A DNA stretch of 5,233 nucleotides from Verrucomicrobiota bacterium. GTDB lineage: Bacteria; Verrucomicrobiota; Lentisphaeria; Victivallales; Victivallaceae. The stretch is from the NCBI GenBank assembly GCA_023459755.1, contig JAEWSS010000115.1:1-5233 (forward strand). The letters run 5' to 3'. Under the pieces are notes generated by a model. That model was given only the letters and a program-made list of their open reading frames with translations, did not search any database and was not told the DNA's origin. This document shows positions 1 to 5,233 of this stretch, in pieces. Position 1 is the stretch's first letter, and each line of letters begins with the position of its first letter. The position numbers and the translations under genes were made by a program.

Positions 1-671
1 TTGCGCCGCAGGATGTCAAGTCGCCGTTTGCGACTTCGGTAATCGGGGTGGAGCCGCAGTTCATCACGCTTAACCTGGAGCCGAAGGAGACCCTGATGCT
101 GCCGATCGAGCCGGTGTTTTCCGGAACGGACGAAATGGATAAGGATTTTTCGGTTGAGAAAACCGTTTTTACACCGACGACGGTCACGGTTACCGGAACC
201 GCGTCGCTATTACGCGACCTCAAGGCGATTCCGACCAAACCGATCACGCTGAAGAACGTCTCCGGGAGTTTTGATATTGAGCGGTTGGTGCTGGCGCCGC
301 GGCCGGGAATATCGGTATCGCCGGCGGTGGTCAGCTGTCATGTGAGCATAATCAAGGAAAATGAGACCAAGATATTGCCGGCGGTGCCGGTATTGTTGCT
401 GACGGCGCCTGGAAGTGAGAATAAATTCACCGCCGAACTGGTGTCCACCAACAGCGTCCGCGTCTATTTATACGGCCCGCGCGGGCGGCTCAACCTGTTC
501 AACGCGGATCTGCTAAAAGCCTATGTCGATCTGACCAAAATAACCGAACCCGGCGTCTACACCGTGGACGTCTGCTGTCCGGAGCCGGCCGACAGCGACT
601 TGAAAATACGAAAAATTGAACCCGATAAAATTGAAATAAAACTTACATTAAAACAAAAAAACATAAAATAA
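1..671 (+). CDS. CdaR/YbbR-domain protein, 3' part (5' end outside window)
   Basis: The frame is open from the first full codon at position 3 to TAA at 669-671, giving 222 visible residues, so the start lies upstream. The fragment shows at least two YbbR-type beta repeats. One has a 'TVTVTG' strand, a 'LLRDLKAIPT' segment, then 'PGISVSPAVVSCHVSI'. A second runs from 'SVRVYLYGPRG' through 'LKAYVDLTKI', 'PGVYTVDV' and 'KIEPDKIEIKL'. The first visible residues (up to 'VEPQFITLNLEP') look like the tail of an earlier repeat. YbbR repeats occur in extracytoplasmic, membrane-anchored proteins. In Firmicutes such a protein (CdaR) binds and regulates the diadenylate cyclase CdaA and is usually encoded just downstream of it. 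An anchor and a cyclase gene would lie upstream here if that applies, but neither is visible. The last 20 or so residues are Lys/Ile-rich and coded by very A-rich DNA. The family call is fairly sure; the c-di-AMP role is inference. Confidence 0.75.
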   Translation, partial: APQDVKSPFATSVIGVEPQFITLNLEPKETLMLPIEPVFSGTDEMDKDFSVEKTVFTPTTVTVTGTASLLRDLKAIPTKPITLKNVSGSFDIERLVLAPRPGISVSPAVVSCHVSIIKENETKILPAVPVLLLTAPGSENKFTAELVSTNSVRVYLYGPRGRLNLFNADLLKAYVDLTKITEPGVYTVDVCCPEPADSDLKIRKIEPDKIEIKLTLKQKNIK

Positions 672-672
672 A
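600..672 (+). other. A-rich gene end with a weak promoter-like pair
   Basis: Bases 601-670 contain only 13 G or C in 70, in a window that is otherwise GC-rich. The stretch codes the C-terminus of the YbbR protein and leads directly into the next gene. It holds TTGAAA at 600-605 and GATAAA at 624-629, separated by 18 bases, which is a passable sigma-70-like match (5/6 and 4/6). A run of seven A lies at 655-661. This could be an internal promoter, an unstructured leader that helps ribosome loading on the downstream gene, or simply Lys/Ile codons. A-rich DNA produces such matches by chance, so the promoter reading is weak. Confidence 0.22.
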
Positions 673-675
673 GGA
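670..675 (+). promoter_or_regulatory. Ribosome binding site for the PpiD-like gene
   Basis: AAAGGA ends nine bases before the ATG at 685. It overlaps the stop codon of the YbbR gene (669-671). It supports the 685 start and suggests that the two genes are translated from the same message. Confidence 0.6.
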
Positions 676-684
676 TAGAAACAG

Positions 685-2349
685 ATGCTAATCGGAAAAA
701 TCAACTCGGTCTTCGCCAAGCACCACAGATGGCTGTTCGGCGGAATTGTGATGGTGATCATCGTCACCTTCGTGTTCTATTTCTCCAACGGGTCGATTTT
801 CGATCTGAATTTTGGCGGCGGCGGAAGTTCAGGGATTACGACATTCGGCGACAAGGTGTCGGCCGACAAACTCGCCAACCAGATCCGCTACAATCTTATC
901 AACGCATCACTCAGCTCGCCTTACGGTCTTGCGGTTTTCCAGAGCGAAGAGGCATTCTCCGGCGCCCACGCCTCGGCCCCGGTGGTGCTCGGACAGCTGG
1001 CAATGGCCGAACAGCGCGGACTCGGCGCCTCCGACGAAGAAGTGAACAAATTTCTGGTGCTGATTTTTTCCGTCAACAACAAGTTCAGCGCCGAATTTTT
1101 CAACACCTATACCGAAATGCTTCAGCGCTACGGCATGACGGTTGATGATCTCAAAGCCGCCGTCCGTCAGAGTATTCTGTTGAATAAACTGGCCGCAGAA
1201 AGCGCGCAGTCCGGAATGTACGCGGCCACCGACGGGCTGAAAAATGAGGTCACACGCTATCTGACCAACCGTTACAGCGTTCGGACGGCCAACTTCAAGG
1301 CCGACGATTTTTCCGCACAAGTCAAAGTTTCCGACGATGCCGTCGAGCAGTATTATCAGGAGCACCAGAACGCCTTCATGATTCCGGCCGACTACAATGC
1401 GATCGTGGTCTCGGTCAACTACAACGACCCGACAGTCGCCGCGGCCGCCGAAAAACTCGCTTCAGACGACACTATGCTCCAGAATTTCTATAAGGCCAAC
1501 CAGCAGCGTTACGGCGAAAAAAGTTTTGACCAGGTGAAAGTCAAGGTTATCGACGACTTCATGGCCGCCGCCACCGCCGACGCCGCCGCCGAAAAGCTCA
1601 AGGCTTTCGAGACGGCGGTTTATGAAAGTCTGAATGCCGGATCGGGCGCACCGGGTGGAGAAATTTTCCAGAACGCCGCGCTCAAGTCCGGCCTGACGCT
1701 GAAAAACACAAAAACCTTCAACCGGAACTCCACCCAGATTGTCTTCAACGACGGCAGCGTGATCGCCGGAGCCGTCCCGGTTCGCGCCCTCAGTTCAATC
1801 TCCAGCCAGATTCCGCTGTCCGATTCGTTCGAGGGCGACAACGCGATCTGCATCGGCTATGTGAACACGGTTAAACCCGAAACGCTCGCGCCGCTGGCCG
1901 ACGTCAAGGCGGAGATCGTCGCCATTCTCGTTCGGAATGAAGCGGCAAAACTCGCAGTCGCCGCCGCCGAAAAAACCGCCGCCGAGCTGCTGGCGGCCGC
2001 TCCTGACGCACAGTCCGCCGCGTTTGCCAAACTGCCGCATCTGGAAAAATTCGAGTTCGGCTTCATGCCGCCGAAAACCGACGGAGGCGAAGTGATCGCC
2101 GCGGTCGCCCGCGGACTGGCCGTCAACGGAATCTCAATGGCCTATCCGACCGCCGACGGCGCATTCATCGTTCGTCTCGACGCTCAGACCACCGGAGCCA
2201 TGCCGGAAGAATTTGCCAAGCTGCCCGTTCCGGCCGCCGACTGGTATTTGAACCAGACGGTCAGCAACGGCGAACAACTGGCAATGTTCCAGTATCTTCA
2301 GGCCAACGTAACGGTTCCGGCCGACTACATGGAAGCAGGCAAGCGCTAA
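685..2349 (+). CDS. Membrane-anchored PpiD/SurA-like periplasmic folding factor
   Basis: The protein has 554 residues. A short basic N-terminus (K5, K12, H13, H14, R15) precedes one hydrophobic segment at about 17-33, which predicts an N-in anchor with the rest in the periplasm. After a Gly-rich linker (44-50) comes a SurA/PpiD-type helical domain at about 54-170: 'AMAEQRGLGASDEEV' at 106-120, then 'YGMTVDDLKAAVRQSILLNKL' to 169. Residues 197-245 carry the typical PpiD continuation with 'VSDDAVEQYYQEHQNAF' and a strand at 'YNAIVVSV'. Residues 390-440 resemble the PpiD stretch after the rotamase domain, and 293-312 and 408-447 are Ala-rich helices. PpiD proteins are inner-membrane chaperones for secreted proteins near the Sec exit. 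I see no parvulin signature (no GG-x-LG motif or catalytic Cys/His/Asp pattern) in 237-395, so prolyl isomerase activity is doubtful and a chaperone role is likelier. The start is supported by AAAGGA at 670-675. speD follows after one base. Confidence 0.75.
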   Translation: MLIGKINSVFAKHHRWLFGGIVMVIIVTFVFYFSNGSIFDLNFGGGGSSGITTFGDKVSADKLANQIRYNLINASLSSPYGLAVFQSEEAFSGAHASAPVVLGQLAMAEQRGLGASDEEVNKFLVLIFSVNNKFSAEFFNTYTEMLQRYGMTVDDLKAAVRQSILLNKLAAESAQSGMYAATDGLKNEVTRYLTNRYSVRTANFKADDFSAQVKVSDDAVEQYYQEHQNAFMIPADYNAIVVSVNYNDPTVAAAAEKLASDDTMLQNFYKANQQRYGEKSFDQVKVKVIDDFMAAATADAAAEKLKAFETAVYESLNAGSGAPGGEIFQNAALKSGLTLKNTKTFNRNSTQIVFNDGSVIAGAVPVRALSSISSQIPLSDSFEGDNAICIGYVNTVKPETLAPLADVKAEIVAILVRNEAAKLAVAAAEKTAAELLAAAPDAQSAAFAKLPHLEKFEFGFMPPKTDGGEVIAAVARGLAVNGISMAYPTADGAFIVRLDAQTTGAMPEEFAKLPVPAADWYLNQTVSNGEQLAMFQYLQANVTVPADYMEAGKR

Positions 2350-2350
2350 A

Positions 2351-3157
2351 ATGACCGATAATTCAGAAGTGGCACTGGGGCGGCACGTCACCGTCGAATA
2401 CTACGACTGCAACAGCGAAGTCCTGGCCGACGCGGCAAAAATGGAGCGAATCTTCATCTCCGCCGCCAACGCCAGCGGAGCCACCGTGCTCGGCAGTAAT
2501 TTTCACGACTTCAAACCTCAAGGGGTCAGCGGATTCGTAATCATTGCGGAATCGCACTTCTCGGTTCACGCCTGGCCGGAACACGATTACGCGGCGGTTG
2601 ACCTGTTCACCTGCGGCGAGTCGATCGACTTTCAGGTGGCAATGGACTATCTGCGCGATGCGCTCGAATCCGAGTCGATGATTGTGTCCAGTGTGATGAG
2701 CCGCGGCATCGTCGGCAACAACGGCATCGAACGGATGGTTCCGGTTTACGCCGACCACGTCAACACCTACGCACTGGACTGGCGCACCCGCTTCGCCTCG
2801 CTCAACGCCTGGGGCATCGTCTGCACCATCGACATTCACGACTGCGACGAAACACTGCTCCACACCCCCGACGCCGTCCTGAACGCACTGACCGAGGTGT
2901 CCGCCGAACTCGGCCTCTCCGCCATCACCGCCTCAAAATTGATTCCGTTTGCCAAGGCCGACGGCAAGGCCGGATTCAACTACTGTTTTCTGATGTCAGA
3001 CGGGTCGCGCATATCGGGCAACCTGTCTTTTGCGGACAAATGCGCCTATGTCGATGTTTTTTCAACGCGCTTCTTCGAACCGCGTCACGCCGCCGAACTG
3101 GTTCTTCAATGTTTTCGCGGACGCCATTACCGCATGCAAGTGGCGGTAAGGAGATAA
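2351..3157 (+). CDS. speD: S-adenosylmethionine decarboxylase proenzyme, fused to a second diverged copy of its domain
   Basis: This enzyme decarboxylates AdoMet to supply the aminopropyl donor for spermidine synthesis, using a pyruvoyl group made by self-cleavage. The N-terminal part is a clear class 1B enzyme. It has 'GRHVTVEYYDC' (10-20), 'FHDFKPQGVSG' (51-61), the processing site in 'ESHFSVHAWPE' (67-77) and 'YAAVDLFTCG' (80-89). By comparison with the Thermotoga enzyme (S63, H68, C83), cleavage falls between E67 and S68, S68 becomes the pyruvoyl group, and H73 and C88 are the processing and catalytic residues. Class 1B enzymes are usually about 120-135 residues; this one has 268. Residues 150-268 look like a second copy of the fold ('GIVCTIDIHDC', 155-165; 'CAYVDVFST', 231-239) without the Glu-Ser site. 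The gene starts one base after the previous stop with only a weak AGG (2337-2339), so translation is probably coupled. speE lies six bases downstream. Confidence 0.95.
   Translation: MTDNSEVALGRHVTVEYYDCNSEVLADAAKMERIFISAANASGATVLGSNFHDFKPQGVSGFVIIAESHFSVHAWPEHDYAAVDLFTCGESIDFQVAMDYLRDALESESMIVSSVMSRGIVGNNGIERMVPVYADHVNTYALDWRTRFASLNAWGIVCTIDIHDCDETLLHTPDAVLNALTEVSAELGLSAITASKLIPFAKADGKAGFNYCFLMSDGSRISGNLSFADKCAYVDVFSTRFFEPRHAAELVLQCFRGRHYRMQVAVRR
2549..2554 (+). other. SpeD self-cleavage site codons (Glu67-Ser68)
   Basis: GAA TCG codes the Glu-Ser pair. In the class 1B family the backbone breaks between these residues, leaving a short beta chain ending in Glu and a longer alpha chain starting with the pyruvoyl group. 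The beta chain here would be 67 residues and the alpha chain 201, much longer than normal because of the extra C-terminal domain. The surrounding motif (SHFSVHAWPE) is fully typical. Confidence 0.85.
2798..3154 (+). repeat. Diverged second AdoMetDC-like domain within SpeD
   Basis: This segment codes residues 150-268 and appears to be an ancient protein-level duplicate of residues 5-125. By eye, G155...T159-I-D161...D164-C165 matches G10...T14-V-E16...D19-C20. 'ADKCAYVDVFST' (228-239) matches 'EHDYAAVDLFTC' (77-88), and the helix after it ('AAELVLQCFRG') matches 'AMDYLRDALES'. The Glu67-Ser68 turn aligns roughly with D217-G218-S219, H73 with N224, W75 with S226 and C88 with T239, so this half should not process or catalyse. 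It may supply dimer-like contacts to the active half. The alignment is manual and uncertain by a few residues between 190 and 219. Confidence 0.65.
3148..3154 (+). promoter_or_regulatory. Strong ribosome binding site for speE
   Basis: AAGGAGA lies inside the last codons of speD and ends nine bases before the ATG at 3164. It is the longest Shine-Dalgarno match among the gene starts here. It fixes the speE start and suggests that speE is loaded efficiently even if speD is translated weakly. Confidence 0.75.
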
Positions 3158-3163
3158 TGAAAA

Positions 3164-3991
3164 ATGACGGAATGGATCAATGAACGCGGACACGGCTTCG
3201 GAATCTCACTCGAAGTCGAGAAAACTCTCTGCTCCAGAAAAAGCAAATATCAGCAGATCGACGTTTACCAGACCTGTCACTACGGCCGGATGCTGGTGCT
3301 CGACGGCGTAATTCAACTGACCGAATTCGACGAGGCCGGCTATCAGGAAATGCTGACCCACGTTCCGCTCTGCGCCCATCCGTCACCGGAAAAACTGCTG
3401 GTGATCGGCGGTGGAGACGGCGGCGTACTCCGCGAGGCGGCCAAGCATAAATGCCTGAAGCTGATAGACATCTGTGAAATTGACGAGGCGGTGGTCGAAA
3501 CCGCCAAACAATATCTGCCATCGCTGGCACGCGGCTTTGACGATCCACGCGTCCGCCTCCATATCGGAGACGGCGCCGCCTTCGTCGCCGCGCACAGGAA
3601 TGAATACGACGCGGTGATTGTGGACTCATCCGACCCGGTCGGCCCGAACACTCCGCTGTTCAACGCCGAATTCTACCGCGCCGTAAAACAGGCACTCAAG
3701 CCGGGCGGAATCGTCGCCTCACAGTCGGAATCAATACAGCTTTTTCCGTCGGTGGTGCGCCGGTTGTGCGGCTTCTGCCGCGCCAATTTCAAAAACGCCG
3801 GATATTATTATATGATCGTGCCGAGTTATCCCGGCGGCGGCATCGGCGCCTGCATCGCCTCGGACGAACTCGACTTCACCCGTCCGGCGCGCACCGGAAT
3901 CGCCGACTGCCGCTACTACTCGCCGCAGGTTCACGCCGCCGCGTTTATAATGCCGGAGTTCGCCCGAAAATTTCTTGAGGAGATAAAATGA
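3164..3991 (+). CDS. speE: Spermidine synthase (polyamine aminopropyltransferase)
   Basis: This cytosolic enzyme transfers the aminopropyl group of decarboxylated AdoMet to putrescine, giving spermidine and methylthioadenosine. At 275 residues it has the normal length and is complete. It has an N-terminal beta domain with 'LVLDGVIQLTE' (44-54) and 'YQEMLTHVPL' (60-69). A Rossmann methyltransferase-like domain follows, with the glycine-rich loop 'IGGGDGGVLRE' (81-91), the acidic E105 in 'CEIDEAVV' that binds the nucleoside ribose, D136-G137, and the catalytic loop 'DSSDPVGP' (154-161) with D154. The C-terminal 'SYPGGGIG' (221-228) and 'YYSPQVHAAAFIMPEFA' (251-267) are also typical. The loop after the catalytic motif reads GPNTPLF where many relatives have GPAESLF; other bacterial enzymes also vary here. 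The motifs favour putrescine as acceptor, though other diamines cannot be excluded from sequence. It sits directly after speD, its substrate supplier, and overlaps the next gene by ATGA. Confidence 0.96.
   Translation: MTEWINERGHGFGISLEVEKTLCSRKSKYQQIDVYQTCHYGRMLVLDGVIQLTEFDEAGYQEMLTHVPLCAHPSPEKLLVIGGGDGGVLREAAKHKCLKLIDICEIDEAVVETAKQYLPSLARGFDDPRVRLHIGDGAAFVAAHRNEYDAVIVDSSDPVGPNTPLFNAEFYRAVKQALKPGGIVASQSESIQLFPSVVRRLCGFCRANFKNAGYYYMIVPSYPGGGIGACIASDELDFTRPARTGIADCRYYSPQVHAAAFIMPEFARKFLEEIK
3977..3982 (+). promoter_or_regulatory. Ribosome binding site at the speE/VOC overlap
   Basis: GAGGAG lies in the last codons of speE and ends five bases before the ATG at 3988. The ATG and the speE stop TGA share bases (ATGA, 3988-3991). 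This is a classical arrangement for re-initiation by ribosomes finishing speE, and it decides the start of the VOC gene. Confidence 0.7.
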
Positions 3992-4359
3992 AATTCCACT
4001 TTATCCACTACAACTTCAACGTTCTCGATCTGCAAAAAAGCATAAAATTTTATGCCGACGCGCTCGGCTTGACCGAACAGCGCCGGATCGAAGCAAAGGA
4101 CGGCAGTTTCCTGATCGTCTACCTGGGCGACGGAATGACCGACTTCCAGCTTGAACTCACCTGGCTGCGCGACCGCACCGAACCGTACAACCTCGGCGAC
4201 AACGAAATGCATCTGGCTTTCCGGGTGGACGACTTCGCCGCCGCCCACGCCAGACATCAGGCCATGGGCTGCATCTGCTACGAGAATCCGGATATGGGCA
4301 TCTACTTTATCAATGACCCGGACGGCTACTGGCTGGAAGTGGTTCCGGTGAGAAAGTAA
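3988..4359 (+). CDS. VOC-fold glyoxalase I-like protein (lactoylglutathione lyase family)
   Basis: The protein has 123 residues and two beta-alpha-beta-beta-beta units of the vicinal oxygen chelate fold: about 4-60 ('[22 protein letters not shown]' begins the first) and 72-121 ('[18 protein letters not shown]' begins the second). The four expected metal ligands of glyoxalase I are present: H7, E56 (in LELTWL), H75 (in EMHLAF) and E117 (in DPDGYWLEV). These correspond to H5, E56, H74 and E122 of the E. coli enzyme. It is shorter than the E. coli enzyme (135 residues), with a smaller loop before the last ligand, like compact glyoxalases of anaerobes such as Clostridium. The usual reaction is isomerisation of the methylglyoxal-thiol hemithioacetal, but VOC proteins are diverse and the substrate cannot be read from sequence. 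The ATGA overlap with speE suggests co-translation. Family is sure, exact activity moderate. Confidence 0.85.
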   Translation: MKFHFIHYNFNVLDLQKSIKFYADALGLTEQRRIEAKDGSFLIVYLGDGMTDFQLELTWLRDRTEPYNLGDNEMHLAFRVDDFAAAHARHQAMGCICYENPDMGIYFINDPDGYWLEVVPVRK

Positions 4360-4367
4360 AACCTTTT

Positions 4368-5233
4368 ATGGCGCTGTTGGAAGTTGAAAACCTGAAACTG
4401 CACTATCCGGTTCGCGGCGGAATGTTCGCGCCGCGCCGCTTTGTCCGTGCGGTTGACGGCGTGTCATTCCAACTTGAAGCCGGCGAAACCATCGGGCTGG
4501 TCGGCGAGTCGGGGTGCGGCAAAAGCTCGCTGGGGCGCGCCGTTGTACGGCTTGAAACCCCGACCGGCGGGACAATCCGGGTTGACGGCTGCGACATCAC
4601 GGCGCTTTCCGGCGGCGCACTCCGCCGCCAGCGCAAAAATTTCCAGATGATTTTTCAGGACCCTTACGGTTCGCTGAATCCGCGGCTGACCGTTTTCAGC
4701 TCGCTCGACGAAGTGCTGGCGCTCCATTCAAAACTTGACCGCGACGGCCGCCGCCGGCGGGCCGGAGAACTGCTGGAACTCGTCGGTCTCGAAGCCGACT
4801 TTATGAACCGTTATCCGCATCAGTTCTCCGGCGGTCAGCGCCAGCGCATCGGTATCGCCCGGGCACTCGCCGCCGAACCGAAACTGATCGTGGCCGACGA
4901 GCCGGTGTCGGCACTGGACGTCAGCGTTCAGGCACAGATCATCAACCTGCTCGAAGACATTCAGAACCAGACCGGAACCGCCTTTTTGTTCATTGCCCAC
5001 GATCTTGCGGTGGTCGAACACATCAGTCGCCGGATTATGGTGATGTATCTCGGACGGATCGTTGAGGAGGGCCCGGCCGCGGAAGTATGCGGAGCACCGC
5101 GCCACCCATACACCAAAGCGCTGCTCTCCGCCGTGCCTCGCATCGACGGCGGCGGCAAGCGGCGGATCGTGCTTTCCGGAGATGTGCCGTCACCGCTGGC
5201 GCCGCCCGACGGGTGCGCATTTCACCCCCGCTG
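4368..5233 (+). CDS. oppF: Oligopeptide/dipeptide ABC transporter ATPase, OppF/DppF type (3' end outside window)
   Basis: The frame is open from ATG at 4368 to the window edge, 288 codons. It is the ATP-hydrolysing subunit of a peptide-type importer on the cytosolic side of the membrane. Motifs in order: Walker A 'GESGCGKSS' (46-54), Q-loop Q97 in '[12 protein letters not shown]', signature 'FSGGQRQR' (153-160), Walker B 'LIVADEP' (173-179) with catalytic E178, D-loop 'SALD' (181-184), and switch H211. The N-terminal 'YPVRGGMF...VRAVDGVSF' insert and the C-terminal '[12 protein letters not shown]' to 'GCAFHPR' (oligo_HPY region, from about 229) mark the OppF/DppF subgroup, not PotA-type polyamine ATPases. 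Usual length is about 320-335, so some 30-50 residues are missing, probably including the Cys-rich end that starts at C283. The Shine-Dalgarno is weak, but the gap to the previous stop is only eight bases, and the N-terminus matches the family start. No permease, binding protein or OppD partner is visible. Oppositely named paralogues (dppF, nickel or sugar importers) are possible. Confidence 0.9.
   Translation, partial: MALLEVENLKLHYPVRGGMFAPRRFVRAVDGVSFQLEAGETIGLVGESGCGKSSLGRAVVRLETPTGGTIRVDGCDITALSGGALRRQRKNFQMIFQDPYGSLNPRLTVFSSLDEVLALHSKLDRDGRRRRAGELLELVGLEADFMNRYPHQFSGGQRQRIGIARALAAEPKLIVADEPVSALDVSVQAQIINLLEDIQNQTGTAFLFIAHDLAVVEHISRRIMVMYLGRIVEEGPAAEVCGAPRHPYTKALLSAVPRIDGGGKRRIVLSGDVPSPLAPPDGCAFHPR

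Noticed and set aside
48..50. GTG as a start codon for the YbbR gene
   Set aside because: The same frame is open back to position 3, the residues before it fit the end of an earlier YbbR repeat, and there is no Shine-Dalgarno at a suitable distance. The gene simply enters from the left.
655..661. Seven-A run as a programmed frameshift site
   Set aside because: It lies a few codons before a normal stop. The YbbR protein ends naturally there, and the next gene has its own start and Shine-Dalgarno, so there is no product that needs a frameshift.
907..1365. 152-codon reading frame on the minus strand
   Set aside because: It lies wholly inside the PpiD-like gene, has no recognisable domain, and is expected as a by-product of GC-rich codon use.
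1561..1596. GCC-rich short tandem-like repeat
   Set aside because: It is a run of Ala codons in a helical, Ala-rich part of the PpiD-like protein, with irregular units; not a structured DNA repeat.
2363..2863. 166-codon reading frame on the minus strand across speD
   Set aside because: It is antisense to strongly conserved SpeD codons, shows no family features and is rich in V, G and H, as expected for reverse-strand shadow.
3177..3629. 150-codon Arg-rich minus-strand frame across speE
   Set aside because: Its Arg-rich, low-complexity composition is typical of the antisense of GC-rich coding DNA; speE is certain on the + strand.
4728..5105. 125-codon minus-strand frame opposite the ABC ATPase
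   Set aside because: The + strand frame carries every ABC motif in order across this region, so the reverse frame is a shadow.
1..5233. tRNA, rRNA, CRISPR array, insertion sequence, riboswitch or rho-independent terminator
   Set aside because: Coding sequence fills nearly the whole window. I saw no regularly spaced repeats, terminal inverted repeats, transposase motifs, tRNA-like cloverleaf, or hairpin followed by a T run at the gene junctions.

Overview
All 5.2 kb is read from the + strand: six genes packed head to tail, with gaps of 1 to 13 bases and one 4-base overlap. There is no intergenic stretch long enough for a classical promoter or terminator, so the layout looks like part of one long transcript. 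Both end genes run off the window. The sequence is GC-rich, with many GCC, GCG and CCG codons, apart from one sharply A-rich patch at about 600-672. An N-terminally anchored PpiD/SurA-like protein with a large extracytoplasmic part suggests a Gram-negative-type cell envelope. The mix of genes would suit the Planctomycetes-Verrucomicrobia-Chlamydiae superphylum, for example Lentisphaerae. That placement is an impression from gene content and style, not something the sequence proves.

Layout: (1) the 3' part of a CdaR/YbbR-repeat protein, 1-671; (2) a membrane-anchored PpiD/SurA-like periplasmic foldase or chaperone without a recognisable parvulin active site, 685-2349; (3) speD, an S-adenosylmethionine decarboxylase about twice the usual length for its class, 2351-3157; (4) speE, spermidine synthase, 3164-3991; (5) a short VOC-fold, glyoxalase I-like protein with all four expected metal ligands, 3988-4359; (6) the first 288 codons of an OppF/DppF-type peptide-transporter ATPase, 4368 to the window end.

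The functional core is speD-speE. SpeD makes decarboxylated AdoMet, and SpeE transfers its aminopropyl group to putrescine to give spermidine. The VOC gene overlaps speE by ATGA and is probably translationally coupled to it. The flanking genes (YbbR, PpiD-like, OppF) belong to envelope and transport functions and have no obvious enzymatic link to spermidine. No putrescine-forming gene (speA, speB, speC, or an agmatine or carbamoylputrescine route) is visible.

The most notable feature is SpeD. A complete class 1B-like decarboxylase (residues about 10-125) is fused to a second, diverged copy of what looks like the same fold (about 150-268). The second copy has lost the key processing and catalytic residues. 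This resembles, in a bacterium, the active-plus-inactive-half architecture of eukaryotic AdoMetDC.
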